Shown piece after piece: positions 7,522 through 14,765 of a DNA stretch of 16,231 nucleotides (positions are counted from its first letter, which is position 1; each line of letters opens with the position of its first letter). The stretch is from Afipia sp. (GTDB lineage Bacteria; Pseudomonadota; Alphaproteobacteria; Rhizobiales; Xanthobacteraceae), in the NCBI GenBank assembly GCA_020056155.1, contig JAGVII010000073.1:1-16231 (forward strand), read 5' to 3'. Below the pieces are notes generated by a model, which was not told the DNA's origin, did not search any database, and saw nothing but the letters and a program-made list of their open reading frames with translations. Both the position numbers and the translations under genes were made by a program.

Positions 7522-7596
7522 TTCATCCCCTGATGCTTTATTGATTTTCGTATCGGCGCGAGGCGCAAGCCGCCCATCATCGCCTTGTTTCGCCTC

Positions 7597-7613
7597 GTCC
7601 CGCAAGCCGGGAC
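7597..7613. repeat. small perfect inverted repeat in the divergent intergenic region
   Basis: GTCCCG (7597-7602), loop CAAGC, CGGGAC (7608-7613). It lies between the divergent dehydrogenase and RraA-like genes (gap 7522-7712) and directly precedes a perfect AGGAGGTGA at 7614-7622. It could be an operator or a leader hairpin; no regulator gene is adjacent. No convincing sigma-70 promoter was identified in this gap. Confidence 0.35.
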
Positions 7614-7712
7614 AGGAGGTGAACCGCGCCCTTGCAGCGACCACGTTGCAAAGGCACACTCGCCGCGCCGCGCCGTTCGGACCGGCAACAAACAACAACA
7701 GGAGATCAACCC

Positions 7713-8426
7713 GTGACCCAGCCCGCGCCCCACCCCGCATCCCTGCTTGAGACGCTGGCGCGCTGGGATACGCCGACCATCTGCAACGCGCTGGAGATCG
7801 TCGCGCCCGAACGCCGCCTCACCGGCTTCACTGTCAGGCCGCTGGTCTGTCCATTTCCGGACCTGCCGCCGATGGTCGGCTATGCCCGCACCGCAACAAT
7901 CCGCGCCACCTCACCTTCGAGTCTGTCGGCGGCGGACCAGCGCGCCCAGCGGGCCGCCTACTACGAGTATTGCGGCACAGGTCATGGCCCGCGCATCAGC
8001 GTGATTCAGGATCTCGACGGCGCGAACATCGGCTTCGGCGCGTTCTGGGGTGAGGTCAATAGCTCGGTGCATAAGGCACTCGGCTGTCTCGGCGTCGTCA
8101 CCGATGGATCGATCCGCGATATTCCGGCGTGGGCGCCGGGATTCCAGGCGCTGGCCGGCAGCATCGGCCCCTCGCATGCTTTCGTTCATCTCGCCGGATT
8201 CGGTGAAGATGTTTGCGTCGCCGGCATGACCGTGCGCTCGGACGATCTGATTCACGCGGACCGTCACGGCGCCGTCGTGATTCCGGCCAATGTCGCGGCG
8301 AAACTCCCAGATGCGGCAAGACTGTGCGAACGCCGCGAGGAGCCGATTCTCGGCATCGCGCGCGATCCCGGCTTTACCGTGGAGAAGCTCAAGGAAGCGC
8401 TGGCCAGGGCTGCGGAGATTCACTAA
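7713..8426 (+). CDS. RraA-like / 4-hydroxy-4-methyl-2-oxoglutarate aldolase family protein
   Basis: A 237-residue protein of the RraA-like fold (formerly labelled dimethylmenaquinone methyltransferase). Members include class II HMG/CHA aldolases, oxaloacetate decarboxylases and the RNase E inhibitor RraA. The conserved VTDGSIRD (Asp131, Arg135, Asp136) and the preceding FGAFWGEVNSSVHKALGCLG correspond to the metal and pyruvate-binding region; LARWDTPTICNALE is the usual N-terminal segment. The GTG start at 7713 has AGGAG 8 bases upstream and gives the normal family length. An in-frame TTG at 7632 with AGGAGGTGA 9 bases before it would add 27 basic residues not expected in the family. The divergent neighbour is a D-2-hydroxyacid dehydrogenase. 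The aldolase role is more likely than the RNase E role, but the substrate is unknown. Confidence 0.88.
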   Translation: MTQPAPHPASLLETLARWDTPTICNALEIVAPERRLTGFTVRPLVCPFPDLPPMVGYARTATIRATSPSSLSAADQRAQRAAYYEYCGTGHGPRISVIQDLDGANIGFGAFWGEVNSSVHKALGCLGVVTDGSIRDIPAWAPGFQALAGSIGPSHAFVHLAGFGEDVCVAGMTVRSDDLIHADRHGAVVIPANVAAKLPDAARLCERREEPILGIARDPGFTVEKLKEALARAAEIH

Positions 8427-8427
8427 C

Positions 8428-8454
8428 GCGAGAAGATGGCGCAAGCCTTCTCGC
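8428..8454 (+). terminator. hairpin with GNRA-type loop just after the RraA-like gene
   Basis: GCGAGAA (8428-8434) pairs with TTCTCGC (8448-8454), and GGC (8438-8440) pairs with GCC (8445-8447) around a GCAA tetraloop, leaving a three-base bulge. It starts two bases after the TAA stop codon. There is no U-tract, so it is not a classical intrinsic terminator. It may protect the 3' end or limit read-through into the microprotein ORF 28 bases further on. Confidence 0.45.
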
Positions 8455-8482
8455 AGCACGCAATCAACGGAAGGTTCGCTCC

Positions 8483-8569
8483 ATGAAAATCGCGCTCGGT
8501 GTCATCGTCGGACTGGTGATCGGATTTCTCGCCATGACCTATTTCAAGACCGGTCACCTGCCGTTCTGA
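8483..8569 (+). CDS. predicted 28-residue single-pass membrane microprotein
   Basis: The ORF starts at ATG 8483 and has GGAAGG (8469-8474) 8 bases upstream, a good ribosome binding site. The product starts MKIALGVIVGLVIGFLAM and ends YFKTGHLPF. Residues 4-20 form one hydrophobic helix rich in Gly, Val and Ile, with a Lys near the start and a short polar C-terminal tail. No function is known to me. It lies 56 bases after the RraA-like gene on the same strand and ends 10 bases before the convergent stop codon of the next gene. It is shorter than most gene-calling cut-offs. Coding is supported by the start signal and composition only. Confidence 0.55.
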   Translation: MKIALGVIVGLVIGFLAMTYFKTGHLPF

Positions 8570-8579
8570 AGCTTGCGCT

Positions 8580-8909
8580 CTAGATCGCCTCATAGGCGAA
8601 CAGCATCGCGATGATGGTGATGCTGAACAGGCCGGCAAGGAACAGCATGTCCGCGATCCGCTCGCAGCGCTCGCTCAGACCGATCAGGTTCACAAAGCGG
8701 ATCGAGAGATAGGACGACGTCGCGCTTATCAGGAACAGCAGGGCCGCGAGCGCTGCATACTCATCGACATGGCCCGGTCCCAGCCTGCTTTCTGCGACTT
8801 TGACGAGGCCGATAAAGGTCGTGCAAATGCCGATCATGGTTGCGGAAGTGGGCAGGATGTGAAGGGACAGTTCCTTGCCGATGCGCTGCTCTTTCTGCCG
8901 ATCGGTCAT
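8580..8909 (-). CDS. small membrane protein of unknown function, three predicted helices
   Basis: 109 residues. A polar N-terminus (MTDRQKEQRIGKE) is followed by three hydrophobic stretches, about residues 15-38 (LHILPTSATMIGICTTFIGL), 51-73 (ALAALLFLISATSSYLSI) and 85-108 (MLFLAGLFSITIIAMLFA). I do not recognise a named family or catalytic motif. The short loop between helices 2 and 3 has charged residues (SERCERIAD). The gene is divergent from selO (gap about 80 bases) and convergent with the microprotein. The ribosome binding site is weak, so the start is moderately certain. Confidence 0.78.
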   Translation of the reverse strand: MTDRQKEQRIGKELSLHILPTSATMIGICTTFIGLVKVAESRLGPGHVDEYAALAALLFLISATSSYLSIRFVNLIGLSERCERIADMLFLAGLFSITIIAMLFAYEAI

Positions 8910-8990
8910 GCCCGACTTTCTTTTTGAACCCGAACGCTTCGGTGTCCGTTATGCTTCACCCACCTGCCGCAGAAATTACCCGAGTTCCGA

Positions 8991-10409
8991 ATGCCTGTCT
9001 CGCCTCATTACCGCGCCTCGACCAGCCACGCCGCACTTGGTCCCGAGTTCTACGACGTCGTCGCGGCGGCCACATTTCCCGATCACATCCTGCGCTATCG
9101 CAATCAGCGCGCCGCGAAGAGCGTCGGGCTGGATATGCTCAGCGATGAGGAGTGGATCGCGCATTTCGGAAGATTTCAGCCGTTGGCCGAAAACTTCAGG
9201 GAGCCGCTGGCGTTGCGCTATCACGGCCATCAATTCCGCACCTACAATCCGGAATTGGGCGACGGACGTGGCTTCTTGTTCGCGCAATTGTACGACGACA
9301 AGGGCCGCCTGCTTGATCTTGCAACCAAGGGCAGCGGCAAGACGCCCTGGTCGCGCACCGCCGACGGACGCCTGACGCTCAAGGGCGGCGTGCGCGAGGT
9401 GCTGGCGACGTCCATGCTGGAGGCGCTCGGCGTCGATACCTCGAAAACTTTCAGCCTGATCGAGACCGGCGAAGCACTGGAACGGGGCGACGAACCCTCG
9501 CCCACGCGATCCTCAGTGATGGTGCGCCTCAGTCACTCGCACATCCGGATTGGTACATTTCAGCGCCAGGCTTTTCATCGCAGCACGGAGAACATCCAGA
9601 AGCTGCTCGACTACACCATCAAGACCTACATGCCCGGCATCTGGCGCGACGATGTACCGGCACGCGCCATTGCCTTTCTCGAAGAGGTCTGCCGTCGCGT
9701 CGCGCGGGTCGGCGCGCAGTGGATGGCGGCCGGGTTTGTCCACGGCGTTCTCAACACCGACAATATCAACATCACCGGCGAGAGCTTCGATTACGGCCCA
9801 TGGCGGTTTCTTCCCGAGCTCGATCCCGCCTTCACCGCGGCCTATTTCGACGAGACCGGGCTTTACGCCTACGGCCGCCAGCCGGATGCCCTGTTCTGGA
9901 ACGTGACGCGGCTGGCGGAATGCCTGCTCCGTCTCGCCGATCAGCCCAGCCTTGAAAAAGCGCTGGGCGTTTTCGAACCAGCCATTCGCAAGGAATTCAC
10001 CGATGCGATGCTGCGACGGCTCGGCGTCGGGGCAGAAAGCCCGGAGCGCGACAACGAACTGGTGCGCGTGTTGTGGATTTTCCTGTCGGAGACGAAAGCG
10101 CCGTTCGAACAGACTTTCTTTGACTGGTTCGGCGGATTGGCGAGCGCCGATCGCGCGGCGCGCAGCCCGTCGAAGGATCGTTACGCGAATCCGGCGTTCA
10201 ATCCGGTCCGCGATGCCTTGCAGGGCTTTTCTCCGCGCCCAGAAGTCGATCTCGGTCATGCATATTTCAGCAAGCCGTTCGCATGCTCGATGCTGATCGA
10301 GGAAGTCGAAGCGATCTGGAAGCCAATTGCGGACAGCGACGACTGGTCGGTGTTTCACGCCAAGCTCGAAGCCATCGATGAAATGCGCGAGGCGTATGGG
10401 CTGGCTTAG
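8991..10409 (+). CDS. selO: protein adenylyltransferase SelO (YdiU/UPF0061 family)
   Basis: A 472-residue pseudokinase that transfers AMP from ATP to Ser, Thr or Tyr of target proteins; in bacteria it has been linked to redox stress. Family marks: YHGHQFRTYNPELGDGR near residues 77-93, the nucleotide-binding LATKGSGKTPWSR with Lys113, and GGVREVL with Glu136. The catalytic/metal region HGVLNTDNINITGESFDYGP contains Asn255, Asp257, Asn258 and Asp267 of the DYG motif. These correspond to the residues of the inverted ATP-binding site of SelO. Length is normal for proteobacteria. The eukaryotic C-terminal selenocysteine is not present, as expected in bacteria. ATG 8991 gives the usual start (HYRAS...LGPEFYDVV) but has no strong ribosome binding site. 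It appears monocistronic and is followed at once by two palindromic repeats. Confidence 0.94.
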   Translation: MPVSPHYRASTSHAALGPEFYDVVAAATFPDHILRYRNQRAAKSVGLDMLSDEEWIAHFGRFQPLAENFREPLALRYHGHQFRTYNPELGDGRGFLFAQLYDDKGRLLDLATKGSGKTPWSRTADGRLTLKGGVREVLATSMLEALGVDTSKTFSLIETGEALERGDEPSPTRSSVMVRLSHSHIRIGTFQRQAFHRSTENIQKLLDYTIKTYMPGIWRDDVPARAIAFLEEVCRRVARVGAQWMAAGFVHGVLNTDNINITGESFDYGPWRFLPELDPAFTAAYFDETGLYAYGRQPDALFWNVTRLAECLLRLADQPSLEKALGVFEPAIRKEFTDAMLRRLGVGAESPERDNELVRVLWIFLSETKAPFEQTFFDWFGGLASADRAARSPSKDRYANPAFNPVRDALQGFSPRPEVDLGHAYFSKPFACSMLIEEVEAIWKPIADSDDWSVFHAKLEAIDEMREAYGLA

Positions 10410-10412
10410 CTC

Positions 10413-10498
10413 GTCATTGCGAGCGAAGCGAAGCAATCTAGCGGAACGCTCGTCAAACGAAGACTGGATTGCTTCGTCGCTTCGCTCCTCGCAATGAC
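10413..10498. repeat. GTCATTGCGAGC palindromic repeat, copy 3
   Basis: The left arm (10413-10441) starts GTCATTGCGAGCGAAGCGAA and the right arm (10464-10498) ends TTCGCTCCTCGCAATGAC. The arms are almost perfectly complementary around a loop of about 22 bases. It starts 3 bases after the selO stop codon, so it will form a long stable hairpin at the end of the selO transcript. Confidence 0.9.
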
Positions 10499-10533
10499 GA
10501 GGATCCGGTTTACACGGCCATCAATCCCACCCT

Positions 10534-10640
10534 GTCATTCCGGACAGCCCGCGCGGCGGGCTGATCCGGAATCCATGAGTTCATCGGAAACCACTGCGAG
10601 ATTCCGGGTTCGCTCGCCAGCGCTCGCGCCCCGGAATGAC
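10534..10640. repeat. second palindromic repeat family, GTCATTCCGG...CCGGAATGAC
   Basis: The ends GTCATTCCGG (10534) and CCGGAATGAC (to 10640) are inverted. Inside the left half is a further stem, CAGCCCG/CGGGCTG around CGCGG, and the internal CCGGAATCC and GATTCCGGG form another inverted pair. It is a different family from the neighbouring repeat but resembles the element at 1341-1456 in its GTCATYCCGG ends. It fills the space between the convergent ends of selO and the nitronate monooxygenase-like gene and may serve as a two-way 3'-end structure. Confidence 0.8.
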
Positions 10641-10648
10641 GACTACCC

Positions 10649-11662
10649 TCAAGCCACCTTCTTGCGCGGTTCGGACACAGAGAACGTGCCGTCCAGGAAG
10701 CCGGTCAGCCGCTTACGGATGATGAACTCGGCGTCCGCCATGATGCGGTCGATCAATTCCTTGCAGGTCGGAATGTCGTTGATGAGGCCGACCATCATGC
10801 CGCAGCTCCATGCGCCCGCGTCCATGTCGCCTTCCAGCATCACCTTCGGGTAGACGCCCGCGACCTGATCCATGATATCGTCGATCTTGAGGCTCTTGCC
10901 CTTTTCCTTCTCGATCTCGATCAGCTTCTCGACATTCTTGTTGGTCAGCACGCGCTCGGTGTTGCGCAGCGCGCGCATCACAAGGCGGGTGTCGAGTTCG
11001 GTGGCCTTGAGCAGCGCCTGCTTCACATTGTCATGCACCGGCGCTTCCTTGGTGGCGATGAAACGCGTACCCATGTTCATGCCCTGCGCGCCCATGGCGA
11101 GCGCCGCCACGAGACTGCGCGCATCGGCCATGCCGCCCGACGCCACGAACGGAATTCTCAGTTCCTCTTCCGCGCGCGGCAGCAGGATCATGTTCGGCAT
11201 GTCATCCTCGCCGGGATGACCGCCGCACTCGAAACCGTCGACGCTGACCGCGTCGCAGCCAATGGCCTCAGCCTTCAGCGAGTGACGAACCGAAGTGCAC
11301 TTGTGGATGACCTTGATGCCGGCGGCCTTCAGCGCGGGCATATACTGCTCGGGGCTGCGGCCCGCGGTCTCGACCGCCTTGATGCCGGCTTCCTTGATCG
11401 CCGCGATATATTCGGGATACGGAGGCGCTGCAAACGTCGGCAGGAAGGTCAGGTTCACGCCGAACGGCTTGTCGGTCATGTCCTTGCACTTCTTGATTTC
11501 CTTCGCCAGCAGTTCGGGCGTCTTCTGCGTCAGACCGGTGATGATGCCAAGACCGCCTGCATTCGATACGGCCGACGCAAGCTCCGCGAAGCCGACATAG
11601 TGCATACCGCCCTGAATGATCGGGTGCTGGATGCCGAACAATTCCGTAATCGCCGTTTTCAT
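10649..11662 (-). CDS. nitronate monooxygenase-like flavoprotein (2-nitropropane dioxygenase family)
   Basis: A 337-residue FMN-dependent TIM-barrel protein. Family marks: an N-terminal ITELFGIQHPIIQGGM, NAGGLGIITG, PFGVNLTF, then VDGFECGGHPGE with His149, GGMADARSLVAALAMGAQG (176-194) for flavin phosphate binding, and MGTRF. Known members oxidise alkyl nitronates such as propionate-3-nitronate; FabK-type enoyl-ACP reductases share the same fold. The GGHPG motif fits the general family, but the substrate is not certain. The start at 11662 is chosen because AGGAGAGGG precedes it at 6-10 bases and the protein begins in the usual place; the frame is open to 11746. It is divergent from hemE and convergent with selO. 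Confidence 0.9.
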   Translation of the reverse strand: MKTAITELFGIQHPIIQGGMHYVGFAELASAVSNAGGLGIITGLTQKTPELLAKEIKKCKDMTDKPFGVNLTFLPTFAAPPYPEYIAAIKEAGIKAVETAGRSPEQYMPALKAAGIKVIHKCTSVRHSLKAEAIGCDAVSVDGFECGGHPGEDDMPNMILLPRAEEELRIPFVASGGMADARSLVAALAMGAQGMNMGTRFIATKEAPVHDNVKQALLKATELDTRLVMRALRNTERVLTNKNVEKLIEIEKEKGKSLKIDDIMDQVAGVYPKVMLEGDMDAGAWSCGMMVGLINDIPTCKELIDRIMADAEFIIRKRLTGFLDGTFSVSEPRKKVA

Positions 11663-11752
11663 ATGTTTCCCTCTCCTTGGTTCCAATGACATCGTTACCG
11701 CAGGCAGCCGCGGCGCGACAATGGTTTGGCCGGGCAAGGCTGCCATGCCATC

Positions 11753-11769
11753 CGTTCCGAAAAGGAACG
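11753..11769. promoter_or_regulatory. 17-bp inverted repeat in the divergent gap before hemE (possible operator)
   Basis: CGTTCC (11753-11758), spacer GAAAA, GGAACG (11764-11769). It lies between the divergent nitronate monooxygenase-like gene and hemE. It could be a protein-binding site or a leader hairpin. It is not a LexA box of the alphaproteobacterial direct-repeat type, and no -35/-10 pair could be fixed around it. Confidence 0.35.
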
Positions 11770-11865
11770 TATCAGGATGAACCGGACGGTCAACCGGTGG
11801 CCAAAGGCTGACACAACGTGTATCAGGGCAGCAATAACCCCATTATCTCGCAACGGAATTTCCGC

Positions 11866-12912
11866 TTGAGCCAGCCCCAGCCCGTTAAACCATTTCTCGA
11901 GGTTCTCGCCGGAAGCAGGCAGGCCGTGCCGCCGGTGTGGATGATGCGGCAGGCAGGGCGTTACCTGCCCGAGTACCGCGATTTGCGGACCAAGGCGGGC
12001 AGCTTCCTCGATCTCTGCTTCAATCCCGAATGGGCGGCCGAGGTCACGCTGCAGCCGATCCGGCGTTTCGGGTTCGATGCCGCGATCATCTTCTCGGACA
12101 TTCTGGTGATCCCGCACGCGCTCGGGCGCTCGGTCCGCTTCGAGGCGGGCGAAGGTCCCCGCCTTGAGCCGCTCGACACGCCGGAGAAGATCGCGACGCT
12201 GGCGATGGCTGCCGACTTCACGAAACTCGAACCCGTGTTCGAGGCGCTGCGCCGCGTCCGCGCCGAACTTGATCCAAAGATCGCGCTGATCGGTTTCTGC
12301 GGCGCGCCGTGGACGGTTGCGACTTACATGGTCGCCGGGCAAGGCACGCCGGATCAGGCGCCGGCACGGATGCTCGCCTACCGCGAACCCAAAGCGTTCG
12401 CGAAAATCATCGACGTGCTGGTGGAAAACTCAATTCAGTATCTGCTGGGACAACTCAAGGCAGGCGCAGACGCGTTGCAGATCTTCGACACATGGGCGGG
12501 CGTGCTGCCGCCGCGCGAATTCCAGCGCTGGTCGGTCGAGCCGACGCGGCGGATCGTCGAAGGTGTGCGTGCGAAGGCGCCGAACGCGAGGATCATCGGC
12601 TTCCCGCGTGGCGCGGACGCGCAATTGCCGCTGTATATCGGCCGCACTGGGGTCGATGGCGTCAGCATCGACTGGGCGGCGGAGCCGTCGTTGATCCGCG
12701 AGCGTGTGCAGAGCCAAGTCGCCGTGCAGGGCAATCTCGATCCGCTGGCCTTGATCGCCGGCGGCGACGCGCTGGACCGCGCGGTCGATGATGCATTGGA
12801 GAACTACGCGGGCGGCCGATACATCTTCAATCTCGGCCATGGCATCCAGCCGGAAACGCCGATCCCGCATGTCGAGCAGATGCTGACGCGCGTGCGGGCT
12901 TACAAAGGGTAG
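11866..12912 (+). CDS. hemE: uroporphyrinogen decarboxylase
   Basis: A 348-residue cytosolic TIM-barrel enzyme that removes four acetate carboxyl groups from uroporphyrinogen III to give coproporphyrinogen III in heme and chlorophyll synthesis. Both family signatures are present: [14 protein letters not shown] (with Arg28 and Arg32) and [18 protein letters not shown]. The key Asp is Asp78 in [21 protein letters not shown] is the conserved C-terminal segment. Start: TTG 11866 ([16 protein letters not shown]) gives an N-terminus of the same length as E. coli HemE. An in-frame GTG at 11818 would add 16 residues; neither has a strong ribosome binding site. The usual rhizobial neighbours hemH and rho are not next to it here. 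The stop is 23 bases from the end of the convergent channel gene. Confidence 0.93.
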   Translation: MSQPQPVKPFLEVLAGSRQAVPPVWMMRQAGRYLPEYRDLRTKAGSFLDLCFNPEWAAEVTLQPIRRFGFDAAIIFSDILVIPHALGRSVRFEAGEGPRLEPLDTPEKIATLAMAADFTKLEPVFEALRRVRAELDPKIALIGFCGAPWTVATYMVAGQGTPDQAPARMLAYREPKAFAKIIDVLVENSIQYLLGQLKAGADALQIFDTWAGVLPPREFQRWSVEPTRRIVEGVRAKAPNARIIGFPRGADAQLPLYIGRTGVDGVSIDWAAEPSLIRERVQSQVAVQGNLDPLALIAGGDALDRAVDDALENYAGGRYIFNLGHGIQPETPIPHVEQMLTRVRAYKG

Positions 12913-12935
12913 CTTTCAGCAGCGCCACTACTGAA

Positions 12936-13718
12936 CTACTCGTTCGGAATGTTCAGCAGCTCGCCGCACGCCTTGCAGTGCACAGCATCGATGTCATGGC
13001 GCAGCAGGCCGCATGTCGGACAGGGGAAGCGGACCTTGGCCGGGCGCAGCATGGCGCGTACCAGACCGAGAAACAGGGTCACTCCGAATATCATGATGAC
13101 AACGGAGATCAGCCGTCCGGTCGGACCGGGAAGCGTGATGTCGCCAAAACCGGTCGTCGTCAGCGCGGTGACCGTGAAATAGAGCGCGTCCAGATAGTTC
13201 GTGATGGCGGGATTTGTCGCGTGCTGGGTCGCGTAAATGAAGCCGGTCATCACGAACAGGAAGACCGCGATATTGATCCCCGCGAGGATGATCTCCTCGT
13301 TCGCGCGGAAATAAGGAAAATCGGCACGAAGCCGCGCCAGCAACCGGTAGCTACGCATCAGCCGCAAGGTGCGCAGCACGCGCAAAAAAGCTATCTGCTC
13401 GCCCGCCAGCGGCGCCAGAAATGAAACGATACTTGCGATATCCGCCCAGGTGACCGGGTGCAGGAATTCACGCCAGGGTTTCCTGGCGATGGAAAGGCGG
13501 GCGAGGAAGTCCGCAAGAAAAACCAGGCCAAAGCCGACATCGGCGACTTCAACATAAGGATTTCCGGGAATGAAGGAGGTGGCAACGATAAAAACGATGG
13601 AAACGATGTCGAAGATCAGCAAGCCGTAGCGGAATCGCTGCGCATCGACGGATTCACCATCGTAGAGACTGCGGAGCCGCGATCGCAGACGCTGCAGCAT
13701 CGAGGTATTTGATGTCAT
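12936..13718 (-). CDS. voltage-gated-type potassium channel with C-terminal zinc ribbon
   Basis: A 260-residue inner-membrane protein with six predicted helices. S1 is about 31-50, S2 57-76 and S3 91-103. S4 (111-131) has regularly spaced arginines (Arg113, 116, 119, 122, 125, 129). S5 is about 142-162, the pore loop 177-194 and S6 202-223. The selectivity filter reads TTTGFGD (187-193), a GFG variant of the common GYG. After S6 there is a short tail, FPCPTCGLLRHDIDAVHC to CxxC, with Cys233, 236, 248 and 251 forming a CxxC-x11-CxxC zinc ribbon. K+ selectivity and voltage sensing are inferred from the filter and S4. The gene lies 63 bases downstream of hemC on the same strand and may be co-transcribed with it. 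ATG 13718 has only a weak ribosome binding site. Confidence 0.88.
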   Translation of the reverse strand: MTSNTSMLQRLRSRLRSLYDGESVDAQRFRYGLLIFDIVSIVFIVATSFIPGNPYVEVADVGFGLVFLADFLARLSIARKPWREFLHPVTWADIASIVSFLAPLAGEQIAFLRVLRTLRLMRSYRLLARLRADFPYFRANEEIILAGINIAVFLFVMTGFIYATQHATNPAITNYLDALYFTVTALTTTGFGDITLPGPTGRLISVVIMIFGVTLFLGLVRAMLRPAKVRFPCPTCGLLRHDIDAVHCKACGELLNIPNE

Positions 13719-13781
13719 TCGGCGAACCGGTCCACTTCCTGAATGTCATGGTATCACAGGATTGCCGCGGCGGGCTGCTGG

Positions 13782-14765
13782 TCAGTTCGGCCTTGACCGC
13801 TCGATGATGGCAGCGGCACCCTTGGCCAGCAGATCGAACGCCACCGCGCGGCCAAGCTCGCGCGGCTTGTCGGCCGGTCCGGCGCGCGTGGCTTCCAGCA
13901 ACTGATCGCCTTCCAGATCGAGTACCGAAGCCGTCAGCGACATCTCGCGGCCAACGATCGTCGAAAAACCCGCAATCGGCGAATTGCAGTGACCGTTTAA
14001 CACCCATAGCACCTCGCGCTCGGCGTCGGCGCATAGATGCGCCACCGGATCATCGATCAGCGCGAGATACTGGCGCGTGCGCCAATCGTTCACGGCGCAC
14101 TCCACCGCGACGATGCCCTGCCCCGCTGCCGGCAGCATTTCGCGCGCTGTGAATTCGTGGGCGACGCGGCTTGCAAGCCCGACGCGCTCAAGTCCCGAGC
14201 GCGCCATGATCAGCGCATCGGCAGGACCGGTCTCACCGCCGTCCGCGAGCCGCTGCATCTCGCCGTTGTCGAGTTTTCGCACCCGCGTGTCGGCCGCACC
14301 GCGAAAATGAATCACTTCGATTTCGGGAAACAGCCGCCGCGCATATGCCGCGCGCCGCACAGCATTGGTGCCGATCTTGAAACCCCTGCCCCTGGTGCGC
14401 TTCAGATCGTCGAACGTGACGCCTGCGCGCAGCACCAGCGCATCGGTGGGCGGATCGCGTGACAGCGTCGCGCCGATCACCAGACCCGGCGTATCCTCGT
14501 TGCCCGGCATGTCCTTCAGCGAATGCATCGCCGCGTGCAGTTTGCCAGCGATCACGGCCGCGCGAATTTCGGCAACGAATGCACCGCCCTTGCCGCCATG
14601 CGGCAACAGCAGGCCGACCTGATCCTGGTCGCCGCGCGTCTCAAACTTGACGATCTCGACATTCAGATCCGGCGCCGCAGCTTCGAGCTGGCGTGCGATT
14701 TCCCCGGTTTGCGCAAGCGCCATCGTACTTTTGCGCGTTCCGATACGCATGGAAATTGCTGCCAC
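13782..14765 (-). CDS. hemC: hydroxymethylbilane synthase (porphobilinogen deaminase), divergent form
   Basis: About 327 residues. It joins four porphobilinogens into hydroxymethylbilane in tetrapyrrole synthesis. Family marks, numbered from the MRIG methionine: MRIGTRKSTMALAQT, HGGKGGAFVAEI, HSLKD with Asp80, IGTNAVRR with Arg132/133, and the dipyrromethane-cofactor Cys255 in LNGHCNSPIAG. Differences from textbook HemC: RGAADTR replaces the RGNxxTR motif, an insertion-like NGEMQRLADGGETGPADAL follows, and the cofactor loop is GHC rather than GGC. The essential Cys, Asp and Arg are kept, so it is probably active. Start: GTG 14765 has GGAG 5 bases upstream; ATG 14750 (MRIGT) is the alternative and is closer to the usual N-terminus. 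It is divergent from the CitE-like gene and upstream of the channel gene. Confidence 0.9.
   Translation of the reverse strand: MAAISMRIGTRKSTMALAQTGEIARQLEAAAPDLNVEIVKFETRGDQDQVGLLLPHGGKGGAFVAEIRAAVIAGKLHAAMHSLKDMPGNEDTPGLVIGATLSRDPPTDALVLRAGVTFDDLKRTRGRGFKIGTNAVRRAAYARRLFPEIEVIHFRGAADTRVRKLDNGEMQRLADGGETGPADALIMARSGLERVGLASRVAHEFTAREMLPAAGQGIVAVECAVNDWRTRQYLALIDDPVAHLCADAEREVLWVLNGHCNSPIAGFSTIVGREMSLTASVLDLEGDQLLEATRAGPADKPRELGRAVAFDLLAKGAAAIIERSRPN

Noticed and set aside
6259..7533. A 424-codon open frame on the + strand opposite the dehydrogenase gene
   Set aside because: It is antisense to a gene with clear dehydrogenase motifs, is rich in Arg, His and Asp as expected of a GC-driven shadow frame, and runs through the palindromic repeat.
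8213..8482. N-terminal extension of the microprotein into the RraA-like gene
   Set aside because: The frame is open there, but the region is an alternate frame of the aldolase gene and Arg-rich; the ribosome binding site and hydrophobic segment support ATG 8483 only.
8991..10409. Selenocysteine in SelO
   Set aside because: There is no in-frame TGA near the C-terminus and the protein ends normally at TAG; bacterial SelO proteins generally lack selenocysteine.
11753..11769. LexA (SOS) box before hemE
   Set aside because: Alphaproteobacterial LexA sites are direct repeats of GTTC with a 7-base spacer; this is an inverted repeat with a 5-base spacer.
11764..11790. EcfG-type promoter (GGAAC...GTT) near hemE
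   Set aside because: A GGAAC is present but no GTT follows at 16-17 bases.
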